Source: Berberis thunbergii (Eukaryota > Streptophyta > Magnoliopsida > Ranunculales > Berberidaceae). From it: DNA of 64,000 bases. Under the pieces are notes generated by a model that saw only the letters and a program-made list of their open reading frames with translations, was not told the DNA's origin and ran no database searches. The position numbers and the translations under genes were made by a program. This document shows positions 54,980 to 64,000 of this stretch, in pieces; position 1 is the stretch's first letter; each line of letters starts with the position of its first letter. The stretch lies in NCBI GenBank assembly GCA_003290165.1, contig QNQO01005814.1:53578-117577 (forward strand), read 5' to 3'.

Positions 54980-55396
54980 TCACATACTATCCAAGATCTT
55001 AAAAAATAAAAGTACAAGAATTAATAAAACTACTACTAATATATTGTTGATTAGGTCCTTAGTAAAAGCCCAAGTATCGTTGGCTTGATTTTCATGATCT
55101 TGATTGCGACGACCCTCGGGAGCATTATTGGGTTGGTCCACCACCTCTTCAGTGTCGTTTGTTCTTGACTCCCTTGTTCTTGTTCTTGATTGGTGCTCTC
55201 TTCTCGACGCTTGTTCTCTTTCTCTTCTCGCCTCCTTCTCCTTCCACATTTCATAATCTTCAACCGCTTCTTCAATTGAATTGAAACCCTTGTAGACAGC
55301 ATCCGTGTACCCGTTTACTTGTAGTGCGCAACTTGACCAAGTAACATAAATGTCAGGAACATGCCCACGATAAACAACATAACCTACGTATGCCAT
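54980..55396 (-). CDS. RNase H1 N-terminal (viroplasmin-type) domain protein with hydrophobic tail, encoded by the MULE
   Basis: An intact 138-codon ORF runs opposite to the transposase. Residues 1-45 (AYVGYVVYRGHVPDIYVTW, then QVNGYTDAVYKGF and IEEA) match the RNase H1 N-terminal hybrid-binding fold, also called the caulimovirus viroplasmin domain, whose signature is YVVxxGxxPGIYxTWxxCxxQVxGxxxAxYKxF. This fold binds RNA-DNA hybrid or double-stranded RNA; there is no RNase H catalytic domain here. Residues 46-110 are highly charged (EKEARREREQASRREHQ) and probably helical; residues 116-134 (NNILVVVLLILVLLFF) form a single hydrophobic segment like a tail anchor. Position inside the element and lack of stops suggest that it belongs to the MULE. 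Its role is unknown; guesses include element nucleic-acid binding or host-defence interference. A host-gene capture is the alternative. Confidence 0.7.
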   Translation of the reverse strand: MAYVGYVVYRGHVPDIYVTWSSCALQVNGYTDAVYKGFNSIEEAVEDYEMWKEKEARREREQASRREHQSRTRTRESRTNDTEEVVDQPNNAPEGRRNQDHENQANDTWAFTKDLINNILVVVLLILVLLFFKILDSM

Positions 55397-55439
55397 TCCT
55401 GCGTTGGCAAAGTAACAGATGTTAGTTAGGGTGACACAG

Positions 55440-56625
55440 GCAAGAGTACATAAAAATAAATTGCATTAGAAACAACAAAAACAACAAAAAATACATTTCA
55501 GAAAAAACACTGAGATACATTTCAGAAATTGCATTAGAAACAACCTCATACTAAAATTTCTAATACAAAAAAAATAGTGGACAACCTGAAATAAATTGCC
55601 AACCTCATAGCATTTATAATGTTCAACCTGAAATGTTCAACACTATAAAAAATGCAACACTATGAATGCTATGAGGTTGTCCTCAACACTGTTATACGGG
55701 TATTCTTATCCAATTTTATAGTGGACAAGAATACATTTCAGATAAAATACATTTTATAGTGTTCTTGTCCTCTAATGCAATTTCTAATACAAAAAATACT
55801 GTTCAACCTGAAATAAATTGCCAACCTCATAGCATTTATAGTGTTCAACTTGAAATGCTTGTTTTTATAGTGTTCAACCTCATAGCATTCAGAAATTGCA
55901 TTAGAAACAACAAATAAATTGCATCTCTAGTTTGGCATTGGGGTAATGTGGGGGTTATGCTGGAAAGTATTCGCCTTCTGTTTGATTGATCAAAAAAGAA
56001 AAACCCATTTGGCTTTGATCATTTGTCCCCATAATGAATACGTGCTACAAACTAAACAGAACATGTTATACACAAACATCGACCTTATGAATAAGCCTGA
56101 ACATACATATTTTGCAGACACATTCAACTTGAAGCTCAACAGTCCACAACAATTTCTCCTGCTGGTGATTCTTAACAATAACAACAAAAATGTTTTTTTT
56201 GCAATGTAACAACATGAAATTAAGTAATAACCTCTATAAGAAACTGAAACAGAAGTATGAGTTTTTTATATTTATTTTTATATAAAAAAGCTCAGACAGA
56301 GAAGGAGATGAAAATGTCTAACCTTTAGAAATTAGAGATTGAGGAGATGACCCAGTTCGCTAATTGAAGGTAGTTTGAACCCTTGAAGAACACAACACAA
56401 AGGCAAGGTGTAATTTCTGGTTTTGAGGTGTCGCAGTATCTCGCTGTCGCAGGATGATCTCGCTGAAGCCGATTGGTCGCAGGATGATCTCGCAGCCGTG
56501 TACCCGTTTACTTGCGAGCCGATTGGATCTAGGGTTTATAAGCCGATTGGATCTAGAAATTGAATCTAGGGTTTATTGTTTCTCTGTCGAAAAACTTCGA
56601 ACAAATGCTCGATTGGTTTCTGGTT
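55440..56625. repeat. Scrambled repeats and non-coding 3' part of the MULE
   Basis: From 55440 to 55920 phrases such as CAACCTGAAATAAATTGCC, CATAGCATTTATA, TTATAGTGTTC and TTCAGAAATTGCATTAGAAA recur in shuffled order. At 56497-56515 the sequence CCGTGTACCCGTTTACTTG is identical to 55302-55320 inside the RNase H1-type ORF. No further gene is recognised. Confidence 0.65.
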
Positions 56626-56742
56626 TTTTTTTTTTTTTGCTCACCTTTAATCCCACGTGCCTGGCATGCGTGGACGGTGCACGTGCCTAGCACCATCCAA
56701 GCTAAATCCCAGGTAAAAAACCAGTGCATTTTAGAATTTTTG
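56626..56742 (-). repeat. Right terminal inverted repeat of the MULE
   Basis: Inverted match to 50179-50295; its outer end (reverse complement) reads CAAAAATTCTAAAATGCACT, related to CGGGAATTCTTAAGTGCAC of the MITEs. Confidence 0.88.
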
Positions 56743-57560
56743 CAATTGGAAAGATGCTTGCAAACTGAAAGAGTTTGGTGGGCTAGGCACTAGAAGAGTC
56801 GAGCAGTTCAATGAGGCACTAGATTTGGAAAGGAAAAAGGAACTTTGTGGAGAACAATCATTCAAAAAAATAAAAATAATAAAGGTTGCAAGATAGAGAG
56901 GTTGGTACACCAAACTCAGCTCCGTGCCTGGTGGAGAGCAATCATGAAGCTCAAGGCTAAATTTGAAAAAAATATCTCTTAGGTAAGAAACGGTAACAAG
57001 ATGAGTTTCCGGTTGACACTTGGGTTGGTCCAACCACTCATGCACCTATTCGGAACTTTTTTCTAGTTCTCCCTCAAGAAACGAGATCAGTAGCCCAAGC
57101 TTACATGGGAAATCAGGGCGACGCTGCTAGCTGGTGGTAAAGTTGATTGAAACTCTTCAGGTTATCAACTGAGGAAGAAGACAAAAATGCATTGGAATAA
57201 CCAATCATGGAACTTCTCAGTTCACAGCATGCACCAAGCCCAGTTGGGCTTCATTATGTATGACTGACCCTTTTCCAACTGTGGGTCCCTCGCTTCCATA
57301 TTTGGCAATCAAACTTTCTGGATGATGAAAAAAGTTCTTCCTGGAGTCAACTTCTTGATTTGGGTTTATGGCTTATGGATAATTTACAGCAAAGGGGTAT
57401 CTTTATTACCAACAGATGTTTCATGTGTGAAGCAGAAGGGAAAAATGTAACCACCTGTTTTTCTCCTGCAACTTCACCAACCACATTTGGAGGTCTTTGT
57501 GTTGAGAAGCTTCATCCAATATTCCTTTTGAGGATTCACTTCTTTCAACTGGATCGTAGC
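56743..57560 (+). mobile_element. L1-type LINE ORF2 fragment, part right of the MULE
   Basis: Resumes the interrupted ORF2 with KEFGGLGTRRVEQFNEAL near 56765-56820. It continues with broken frames to a zinc-finger RVT segment near 57370-57500 (DNLQQRGIFITNRCFMCEAE), the usual end of plant L1 ORF2. Many stops and shifts. A separate L1-like piece lies at 57811-57890. Confidence 0.7.
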
Positions 57561-57810
57561 CTGGAATAAAGCCATCATCTTCATCGACCTTGACAAGTTC
57601 CAAGTCGAAGCTCTTAATGCAATGATGATGCATCCAGTATGAAAATCATTTTTACTAAGAGTGTGATGTAGAGGTGAACGAATTGGCAGGCATCATGGCT
57701 GTGAGGTTAGTTCCCTTCTTCCTTCAGTTTACCTTGGCCTTTCTCTTAGGTGCCAGCTCTAGATTTACAGTGTTGTGGAACCCAAAAATGGAACCCCTGA
57801 GAAAAGGCTT

Positions 57811-57890
57811 TCCACTTGGAAATCAAAGCTCTTTTCAAAAGAGGTAGAATCATTTTCGTCAAACGCGCTGTATCCAACATTCTCGTCTTA
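57811..57890 (+). mobile_element. Small L1-type LINE fragment
   Basis: Broken frames read STWKSK and LFSKRGRIIFVKRAVSNI, the post-RT block of L1 ORF2 (KRLSxWKxKxLSxGGRxxLIKSVLS). It is out of order relative to the upstream LINE, so it is a different copy. Confidence 0.55.
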
Positions 57891-58029
57891 TTACGCTTCT
57901 CTTTTTCTATTTCTTTCTATTCATTTCATTTAACTTCGTTAGAAAAAGAACCATTAATTCTTAGGGGTTTCATGGAAAGTATATGCATGTTTAATGACTT
58001 TTTTGATGTTGCTTAGTGGGGTTTCATGG

Positions 58030-58437
58030 CACTACAAAAAAAATCGACATCAGCGACGGCTACAATCCGTCGCCAATTGACCCAAAACCGTAGCTAAATC
58101 GAAACAGCGACGGCACACCAACCGTCGCCAAGCCGTAGCAATTATTATCGTCGCTATTTGAATCAGCGACGGCACAATAGCCGTTGCTAATTGGCGACCG
58201 CTACGAACCGTCACTAATTTGAAAACTGCCGTCGCTAATTTCCAAATTCAAATACATATTAGCGACGGTTAGCTTACCGTTGCTAGCTAGCGACGGTTTT
58301 TTGCCGTCGCTAATTTCCAAATTCAAATACATATTAGCGACGGTTAGCTTACCGTAGCTAGCTAGCGACGGTTTCTCGCCGTCGCTAAGTCCCGAATTAG
58401 ATTTCTTTAGGGACGGCCAGATTGCCGTGGCTAACAA
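58030..58437 (+). mobile_element. CACTA (EnSpm-type) element, left terminus with subterminal repeats
   Basis: The terminus reads CACTACAAAAAAAATCGACA and is followed by at least fifteen direct and inverted copies of (T)TAGCGACGG/CCGTCGCTAA over 400 bases, the typical subterminal repeat pattern of plant CACTA elements. A 50-bp unit with TTTCCAAATTCAAATACATA is duplicated (58238 and 58312 regions). The other end is not in the window, so the element may extend past 64000 or be truncated. No transposase is seen in the rest of the window. Confidence 0.85.
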
Positions 58438-58892
58438 AAAAATTTTTATAATTAATTTTATAATACTTTTTTTGTCATTATATTAATTTTATATTACTCA
58501 ATAAACATCAAATTGAATTATAAACATCTTAATAAAATACAATCCCAAATAGACAAAATTGGAATATAAACATATTTGGCTTATACTTTTTATTTGTCCC
58601 GAATAGAAATACTTTTTTTTGGCAAATTATAAACTTCTTAAACCTGAACAAAATTAAATTAATTTCATATACTCAATAAATTGTCCATCACAAAAAAATA
58701 CAATCCCAAATACTGTCAACCTCAAATTGAGATAACTACATAAAACAAAATTGTGATCGTCTATGCGAAATAAACAAAATTTTTACATACAGTAATTGCA
58801 CACAGTAATTGCTTTAAGATCTGCATCAGCTTGGTCTTCCAGAACTGCATTAAAATCACACAAATAAAATCCAAAACAGATGTGTACCTCAC
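58438..58892. other. AT-rich, no gene recognised
   Basis: Very AT-rich sequence between the CACTA subterminal repeats and the PP2C fragments. Nothing identifiable. Confidence 0.5.
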
Positions 58893-58977
58893 CCAGCAAT
58901 GAGGTACTGTGCAGGATCACCTTCGGGGACATTTTCCATGAACCATGCTACATGTGAAACCACTTCTTCGTTGCTGA
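58893..58977 (-). pseudogene. PP2C phosphatase fragment (POL/PLL-like), late exon
   Basis: The minus strand reads SNEEVVSHVAWFMENVPEGD then PAQYLIA, ending at a plausible donor (GG followed by GTGAGG). It matches the segment after the LxSDGLYQY metal-site region in plant POLTERGEIST-like PP2C phosphatases (TNEEVVSHVEWFMEKFPEGDPAQHLI). The preceding SDGLYQY codons are replaced by unrelated sequence. It belongs with the upstream fragment at 59686-59808; the exon between them is missing. Confidence 0.75.
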
Positions 58978-59685
58978 AGGTGGTGAATGACAGAAGGTGT
59001 ACAACTGACATAAGCAGCTGTACCCACATAATTAATCTGAAACATCTGAAACAATGCTTCATTGCATCTTGGCCGCATCCAGACAAGGAATAAAGGGAAC
59101 TAGCTCGATCAGTTTAGCATAATGGGGGCAATTTTGCAAAACATTATCTTTTAACTTGCTTCTTAATTGCATAATTTGCAGTAATACAAAAGATTTGGTT
59201 ATTCATTTGATAAAAGTGAGGAAGGAAAGACGTTGCTTTCCACATATCTTTCAGCCACATAACTAAGTTCTAAGCTACCAAATTGACTAGAACTCCGATA
59301 ATATACCAAACAGCTTTCTACAATGACTCTAAATAAACTGGTTGTACAAACTGCCACCCATCCTTCACTAAAAAATGATACATTGCTCATCCAGCTAGTG
59401 CATGAAAATACCATGTGAGGTCCCAGTCGATGAGAGACATAATGTTTTTTGTCCCACGCTCAATACCAAGTCTCACAAATATGCATGTCATTAAAAATAA
59501 TTTTGAGTTTTTGCTAATGTCAGTTACTTTGCTTATCTAACTCCTATAACAAGTCGGGGGTGAAGCAGTCTCCATGTCACTCTATATAAGCGCCAACAGT
59601 AATCTCAAATGTATGGTGTCAATTAAAACAAAACAATTTGCATTGGACATAAATAAGTGAAAAATGGTAAGCAATGCGATCTTAC

Positions 59686-59808
59686 CTTCTTGAGAAATCC
59701 GGCACCAAAAGCTCTTGTAACTTTCAACTGTCCCTTGACTCTATCATTCAAGATAGCTTGGTTATCATCAACATGTTTTGCTTTGATCCTCAATACTTCC
59801 TAGAAATA
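59686..59808 (-). pseudogene. PP2C phosphatase fragment (POL/PLL-like), middle exon
   Basis: Between an intact acceptor (TTTTCAG) and donor (AAG followed by GTAAGA) the minus strand reads [20 protein letters not shown] then [18 protein letters not shown], a hallmark of POL/PLL-type PP2C phosphatases, which act in meristem and receptor signalling. The third codon of the exon is TAG where Glu is usual. The exon is followed by non-coding sequence. Orientation is the same as the CAT and CDKE fragments. Confidence 0.82.
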
Positions 59809-62089
59809 CTGAAAAGAAAGAAATGGTGAGTCCACAAAAAAAATTCAAGATATCTCAACCTAATTTTAGAGAAGACTCAAAAACTCTATTCAAGAGATAA
59901 AACATTCTTAAATACATATTAACATATGATGTATCACACTTTGTTAGTTTCTGCAGAGCACCCAAATAAAAGGTAGGAAATTCAAAGTTTGAAAATCCCT
60001 TTTTCAAGGGACAACCTTTCCTTCCTGCAGATTGCATCGCTCTCAATCTATCTCTTTGAATAAACACAAATGAGAATCTTGGATTTATAACCTAAAATAT
60101 CAAAATGATTGAGACAAATATGATAGAGACGACCAGGTGCCAAGTGAGGCAATCATTACAAGTTACAACCTTGCAAATGTTCATGATTAAGGGGTTCAAA
60201 TGCTTCACTTCTTGTACGTTTCCTCTAAATTCTATTTTTAGGGATTGTACATGTTAATTTCTCATCAAAAGATGAAAGAAAATCATCCCTCCTCGGCTTA
60301 GACCACTTCCATTCTACCCATCCTCTTTCTCTTTCAATGAAATATTAGCAATAAAAATCCAACCAGCTAGTCATTTCTAGATATAAATAAGTGAAAGGCC
60401 TAAATTCAACCTTCGGTGAGAGAAACCCAATCAATAGATTCAAGATATATATCCCGAGCCCATACGAAACGATATAGAATCCTTCAATGAAATAAACGTG
60501 CAGAGAGCAAACAAGGACTTGAGCAAAAACAGAGTGTACCCAAGGGTGAATAAGCAACCAGGGTACACACAATAACCGCATCCACGCAGCCGCAGAATCT
60601 CAAAAACCGCAACCACGCAGCAAACGCAGCACCCATCCAGCAAACTCAGCACTCAGCCAGACAGAGAACGCAGCAAACGCAACACTCAGCCAGACAGAGA
60701 ACGCAGCAGTCCATGTCATCGCAGCAGCAGTAAATGTCATCGCAGCTTCGGACTGCAGTAAACGCAGCACCCATCCAAATAGAGAACACTCTGTTTTGCG
60801 ACAGACTGCCCAGTGCAGTGCGCACCCACCGTGCTGCTGCTCGTCCCCCTGTTTTGCGACAGACTGCCCACTCTGTTTTGCGACAGACTGCCCAATCCTG
60901 TTTTGCAGTTCCCTGCAGTCCAAAAAACTTTTATATTTACGCAGAAAAGAGTGAAATGAAAAATGAGAAGATGAAACAGCAGGAAAGGAAGATTAATAGT
61001 ATCTAAGAAAATTCATTGTAGACGAGTATCCTAACATTGTCACAGATATAATCGACAATCCAAATTTCCCAGAAATGAATCAAGATCCAACATGTTGTTA
61101 TAAAATATTTTCATAGCATTTTTCATTAAAACCACAAAGGTAAGAGTTATAAAGAACCAAGGTATTATTTTTGTTAGTAGGTGCTCATACACTATCTGAT
61201 ACGAGTGTCATATCTAGTCCATGGAGTATCTGGGTAAGTCATATCCTGTTGGACAGTGAAGTACCAGGTATCATATGTTAGGTGGGAAAACCATTTCTAC
61301 ATTTTCCCAAAAAATCAAAGAGAGGTACCTTAATGCTTTCCTTCTGGATTAGTTCAAGCTGCTACTGCTGCTACCATTGGTGCTTCACGAGAAGCAGCTC
61401 AGGTAGATGGACTCCTACATCTCATCCCAAACTACTATTTAGGGTCAGTGGGTGGCAGGTAACAGTCTCGCTTTCCTAAGCCATTCAAGTGTATGGAATC
61501 TGCGGTGCTTAGGTATCTTCGATCTTCCTAATGAAGAGTCCCCTGTCTGACGTGCAGTGAGGGCTTGCCCCCTTTGCTAAATAGATTATTCACTGCCGCA
61601 CGCGAAGAAGGCTGGATCAAGAAAATAATTCCTTTCACTGAGGACTAACTGGATTTCATATTGCACTACTATTATCTGATTTCCCTTCATACAAATGGAT
61701 GAATTCAATGGGGACATCATAATGGGGATTGTATACTTCGAGAAAAAAAATTGGTAATCAAGATAGAAGATCCTATCTAACATCCTAAAGAAGTTGGAGG
61801 AATCTCAAAACGAGGCAGGTTGGGAGTATGTTAACTCCAATTCTACGAGATTCCAGAGAACCATTGAATGTGATGCATTTTACCGCAATAATCATTGGGC
61901 ATGGTCTATGTTACAGCATTCAAGGGGAAGAAGAAAATGTACTGAGACGGAACAAGTGGACTATAGGCAATACCTATGAATAACTATTCTCGAAACAAGT
62001 TGTACTAGTATTGAATCAATGGAATCATGGGAACTAGAAAGAAAAAAATAATAATCTCCAATGACTGGCAAAAAGTTACCTGCAACAGG
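59809..62089. other. No gene recognised, with local tandem repeats
   Basis: Non-coding by eye. At 60590-60905 short tandem units recur: CTCAGCCAGACAGAGAACGC (twice), ACGCAGCACCCATCCA (twice) and CTGTTTTGCGACAGACTGCC (three times, near 60790, 60849 and 60871). A short splice-bounded plus-strand phrase at about 61353-61402 (AATAATIGASREAAQ) may be a stray exon; I cannot identify it. Confidence 0.5.
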
Positions 62090-62505
62090 GATTTCGACAG
62101 CAAACTCGGTTGTAACAGATACTGGAGAGCATGGCCGACACACCGGAGACAACAAGAGAGAACAACAGCAGGACCAGCATCTGTGTTTGCTTCAAAACCG
62201 GTGAGGACGAAAATACCAGCACAATGACAGCACCAATGCCAAACCAAATAAGATCCCACCAATTAAGAGTCTTCTTCATCTCATGCTGACTCCTTGCCTT
62301 CACTTCATTAATCTCAGTATCATCAAGGGACCTTGTAAGAACTCTGTCCTTCAACCTTAACCCAATCTCACTCCATGCCTTCCCATAATTCCGGAATTAT
62401 GGGAAGGCACCAGCTTTGAAATGACTCCTCGGGTATGAAATCACCCTTGCTGCAAGAACATCCCCTCCTCTTCACTACCCCTTCACTAACATCTCCAGTA
62501 CCCAT
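62090..62505 (-). pseudogene. Cationic amino acid transporter (CAT) first-exon fragment
   Basis: From an ATG at 62505 the minus strand reads MGTGDVSEGVV, RRGCSCSKGDFIPEESFQSW, then after a 17-base insertion GNYGKAWSEIGLRLKDRVLT, KARSQHEMKKTLNWWDLIWF and, in shifted frames, AGIFVLTGFEA, DAGPAVVLS, VSGVSAMLS and TEFAVEIPVAG. This is the N-terminus and first membrane helices of plant CAT transporters (APC superfamily). Lesions: a 17-bp insertion (62393-62409) forming a perfect palindrome, a one-base loss near 62242, a two-base loss near 62190 and a one-base gain near 62115. The piece ends at an intact donor (GCAG followed by GTAACT). No later exons are found in the window. Confidence 0.9.
62376..62409. 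repeat. Perfect 34-bp palindrome in the CAT fragment
   Basis: The sequence is TGCCTTCCCATAATTCC directly followed by its exact reverse complement. One half is the normal CAT coding sequence (GNYGKA), the other half is an extra inverted copy. Confidence 0.95.
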
Positions 62506-63671
62506 GTTTTATTGATTCTCTCCTACACCTTCACTTCTTCTTTTCTAAGAGATCTTGATCTGTGCAAATAAATAACAATTCCCAGTTAAGTCAAACAGAT
62601 ATACACACAAATACGCAATAGCACACATTAATAACAATCATTTGACATTGAGCAAGATTGTCATGCTCCAGTGTCAAGCTTGACCTAACTGTGTACAAAT
62701 CCACACAACCTTCTGGTGAGGAATGTAGTAGTCGACTTTGTTGACTCACTAGATGGATTTTTCTAAAAAAATTTAGCATTTTTCAAGTAGAACTACCAAA
62801 AATCTTTAAGCTGTCCACGAAAAATCAGTGTGTCCACACATCTAACAACTTGCTGATGCTAGACAGGATGGAATCCATAGATCCAATTCATATCCATTGA
62901 CTTTTCCACAATATTCCTCTGGCCAAAACAAAAAAGAAGTCCGTACATTTTGGCTTAAATGGGGGACTTCTATTACAGATCCCCTAGAAACTATGAGTAT
63001 GTTTGGTTGTAATTGTAATTTTCTTTCCCTCCTCTACAACAAAAAACTTTAAATTTGATTCATGTGGAATGAAATATAACCTCTATAGTTCTTCCATGGA
63101 AAAAAAAAAGTATAAAAATGGAAAGCTTAAGATTTGATTCATGAGGAATGAAAAATAAGTTTTTCGATATAAAAACATTAAAAGGGAACAAATACCCATG
63201 GAGGATTATATGTTGTATTGAAACTTGAAAGATGAAAAAGAGAACCTCCTATGAGTAAGGGTATGGCTAATAATGGTGTTGGCTTTGAACCTTGCTCTTC
63301 ATCTTCAAAACTGAAACTCACTCAATCATTTTTGCCCTCCTCTGGCTTTGGCTACTTAATAAAACAAGGCCGAGATGTCAAATTCGGCAATAGATTCTTC
63401 TACTCAACCCAAATGAAAATGATGGACCAAAAAAATAATAAAACAGAGCTGACAGCTGCGCTAAGAAGAAACTATGAGAACTACACCCCAATTTATTATA
63501 GCAATATATGTTGTTTAATTGGTTCCTCTCTTTATGGTTTTTAGTGTTCATAAGATAAACACTACAGCCGAATTCAGCATTTACATCACCAGATCCGTCC
63601 ATCCATTCATGCACATAAACAAAGAATACAACAACTATATGAAACTATAGAAGAGATCAGATATTATTTAC
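62506..63671. other. No gene recognised
   Basis: A 97-codon plus-strand frame at 63251-63544 (MSKGMANNGVGFEPCSSSSK) has no recognisable domain. The rest is AT-rich. This may be interior sequence of the CACTA element that starts at 58030. Confidence 0.4.
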
Positions 63672-63732
63672 CTCTGGGTATATATGTATGTATGAGGCCT
63701 GTGCTGCTGTCAAACGCTTTCGAGGATCATAT
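63672..63732 (-). pseudogene. CDK8/CDKE-like kinase exon fragment
   Basis: Between an intact acceptor (GTCTGCAG) and donor (GAG followed by GTAAAT) a 61-base exon reads YDPRKRLTAAQA on the minus strand. This equals the end of the kinase domain in plant CDK8/CDKE proteins ([21 protein letters not shown]). After Ala the residues (SYIHIYPE) diverge in TA-rich sequence, so the exon is degraded. No other exon is visible before the window edge; more could lie beyond 64000. Confidence 0.5.
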
Positions 63733-63808
63733 CTGCAGACACAACAAAGCACATTATGAGCATATAAGAATGGACAAAACGTCTACACATGCAATACCAG
63801 CAAAAAAA

Positions 63809-63970
63809 TCAGATATGTAATCATTTTCCTAAAATTATAGAAGAATAAGTAATTAAGGAGAAATGTAATCAGATATGTAATCATTCTCCTAAAATTATAG
63901 AAGAATAAAAAAAAAATCAGATATGTAATCATTTTCCTAAAATCAGATATGTAATCATTTTCCTAAAATT
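63809..63970 (+). repeat. Short tandem repeat, four copies
   Basis: TCAGATATGTAATCATTTTC followed by CTAAAAT occurs at about 63809, 63869, 63918 and 63944; the first two copies also share ATTATAGAAGAATAA. Confidence 0.85.
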
Positions 63971-64000
63971 TAGTCACATTTAAGACAATTTCTTTTTAAA

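Larger units (their letters stand above)
50179..56742 (+). mobile_element. FAR1-type Mutator-like element (MULE), 6.6 kb
   Basis: The element is flanked by a perfect 9-bp duplication CAATTGGAA and lies inside an L1 reading frame that joins up cleanly when the element and one duplication copy are left out. Its ends are inverted repeats of about 115 bp or more (50179-50295 and 56626-56742) sharing TTTACCTGGGATTTAGC, GGATGGTGCTAGGCAC and GGGATTAAAGGTGAG. The outermost 14-15 bases are different at the two ends, as in the MITEs at 3036 and 19601. It encodes a FAR1-related transposase on the plus strand (51276-53885, broken) and an intact minus-strand ORF with an RNase H1 N-terminal domain (54980-55396). 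Three zones of scrambled short repeats lie between the genes. Confidence 0.92.

Noticed and set aside
50184..56736. Other 9-bp duplication immediately outside TGCACTG (AAACTAGGG against TTTTAGAAT)
   Set aside because: These do not match. Comparison with the two MITEs showed that the element extends 14-15 bases further out on each side, where CAATTGGAA matches perfectly.
63809..63970. CRISPR-like or centromeric array
   Set aside because: Only four imperfect 27-bp units in an AT-rich plant sequence; a simple local tandem duplication.

Overview
The window looks like nuclear DNA of a flowering plant, most likely a eudicot. It is AT-rich, has GT-AG introns, plant-specific families (R2R3-MYB, FAR1-type MULE transposase, DUF538) and a typical plant mix of transposons. 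It is dominated by nested mobile elements. I found no host gene that reads intact from end to end.

Layout. 1-1.5 kb: 3' end of a Tat-like Ty3 retrotransposon (antisense extra ORF plus LTR); further copies of the same LTR lie at 20.3-23.4 kb (inverted, solo, split by a hAT) and 31.5-32.2 kb. 3.0 and 19.6 kb: two small Mutator-type MITEs. 5.1-5.5 kb: a PIF/Harbinger-type MITE. 5.7-11.2 kb: a complete but decayed minus-strand Ty3 chromovirus with both LTRs, PBS and PPT. 11.3-14.8 kb: a MULE MITE, then a MULE with about 0.5-0.6 kb inverted ends and a DUF538 fragment, sitting in hAT-like DNA. 18.0-19.4 kb: a subgroup-11 R2R3-MYB gene with a nonsense codon in repeat R3. 23.7-25.6 kb: a short LTR element holding a tRNA-derived SINE. 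25.8-27.3 and 30.2-31.5 kb: hAT elements, the second with another copy of its own family inside. 32.8-36.8 kb: an inverted-repeat-bounded segment carrying fragments of glutamate decarboxylase, histone H2B and an R2R3-MYB, all on the minus strand. 37.1-45.3 kb: a four-exon ABC1K (UbiB/COQ8-like) kinase pseudogene whose third intron is filled with LINE and MITE DNA. 46.8-48.2 kb: a terminal-inverted-repeat element with an F-box fragment. 50.2-56.7 kb: a MULE inserted in an L1 LINE. 58.0 kb to the end: a CACTA terminus followed by minus-strand fragments of a PP2C phosphatase, a cationic amino acid transporter and a CDK8/CDKE-like kinase.

The most interesting system is the MULE at 50179-56742. 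It has a perfect 9-bp target duplication inside a LINE reading frame, a FAR1-like transposase (now broken), and on the opposite strand an intact 138-codon ORF combining an RNase H1 N-terminal (viroplasmin-type) domain with a hydrophobic C-terminal tail. It also carries mosaics of scrambled short repeats. The two 130-170 bp MITEs at 3.0 and 19.6 kb share its two different terminal sequences, so they look like its non-autonomous relatives. Gene-fragment capture is a second theme: nine recognisable host-gene fragments from eight families lie inside transposon-bounded segments.

All family names come from reading translated motifs by eye; no database search was run.
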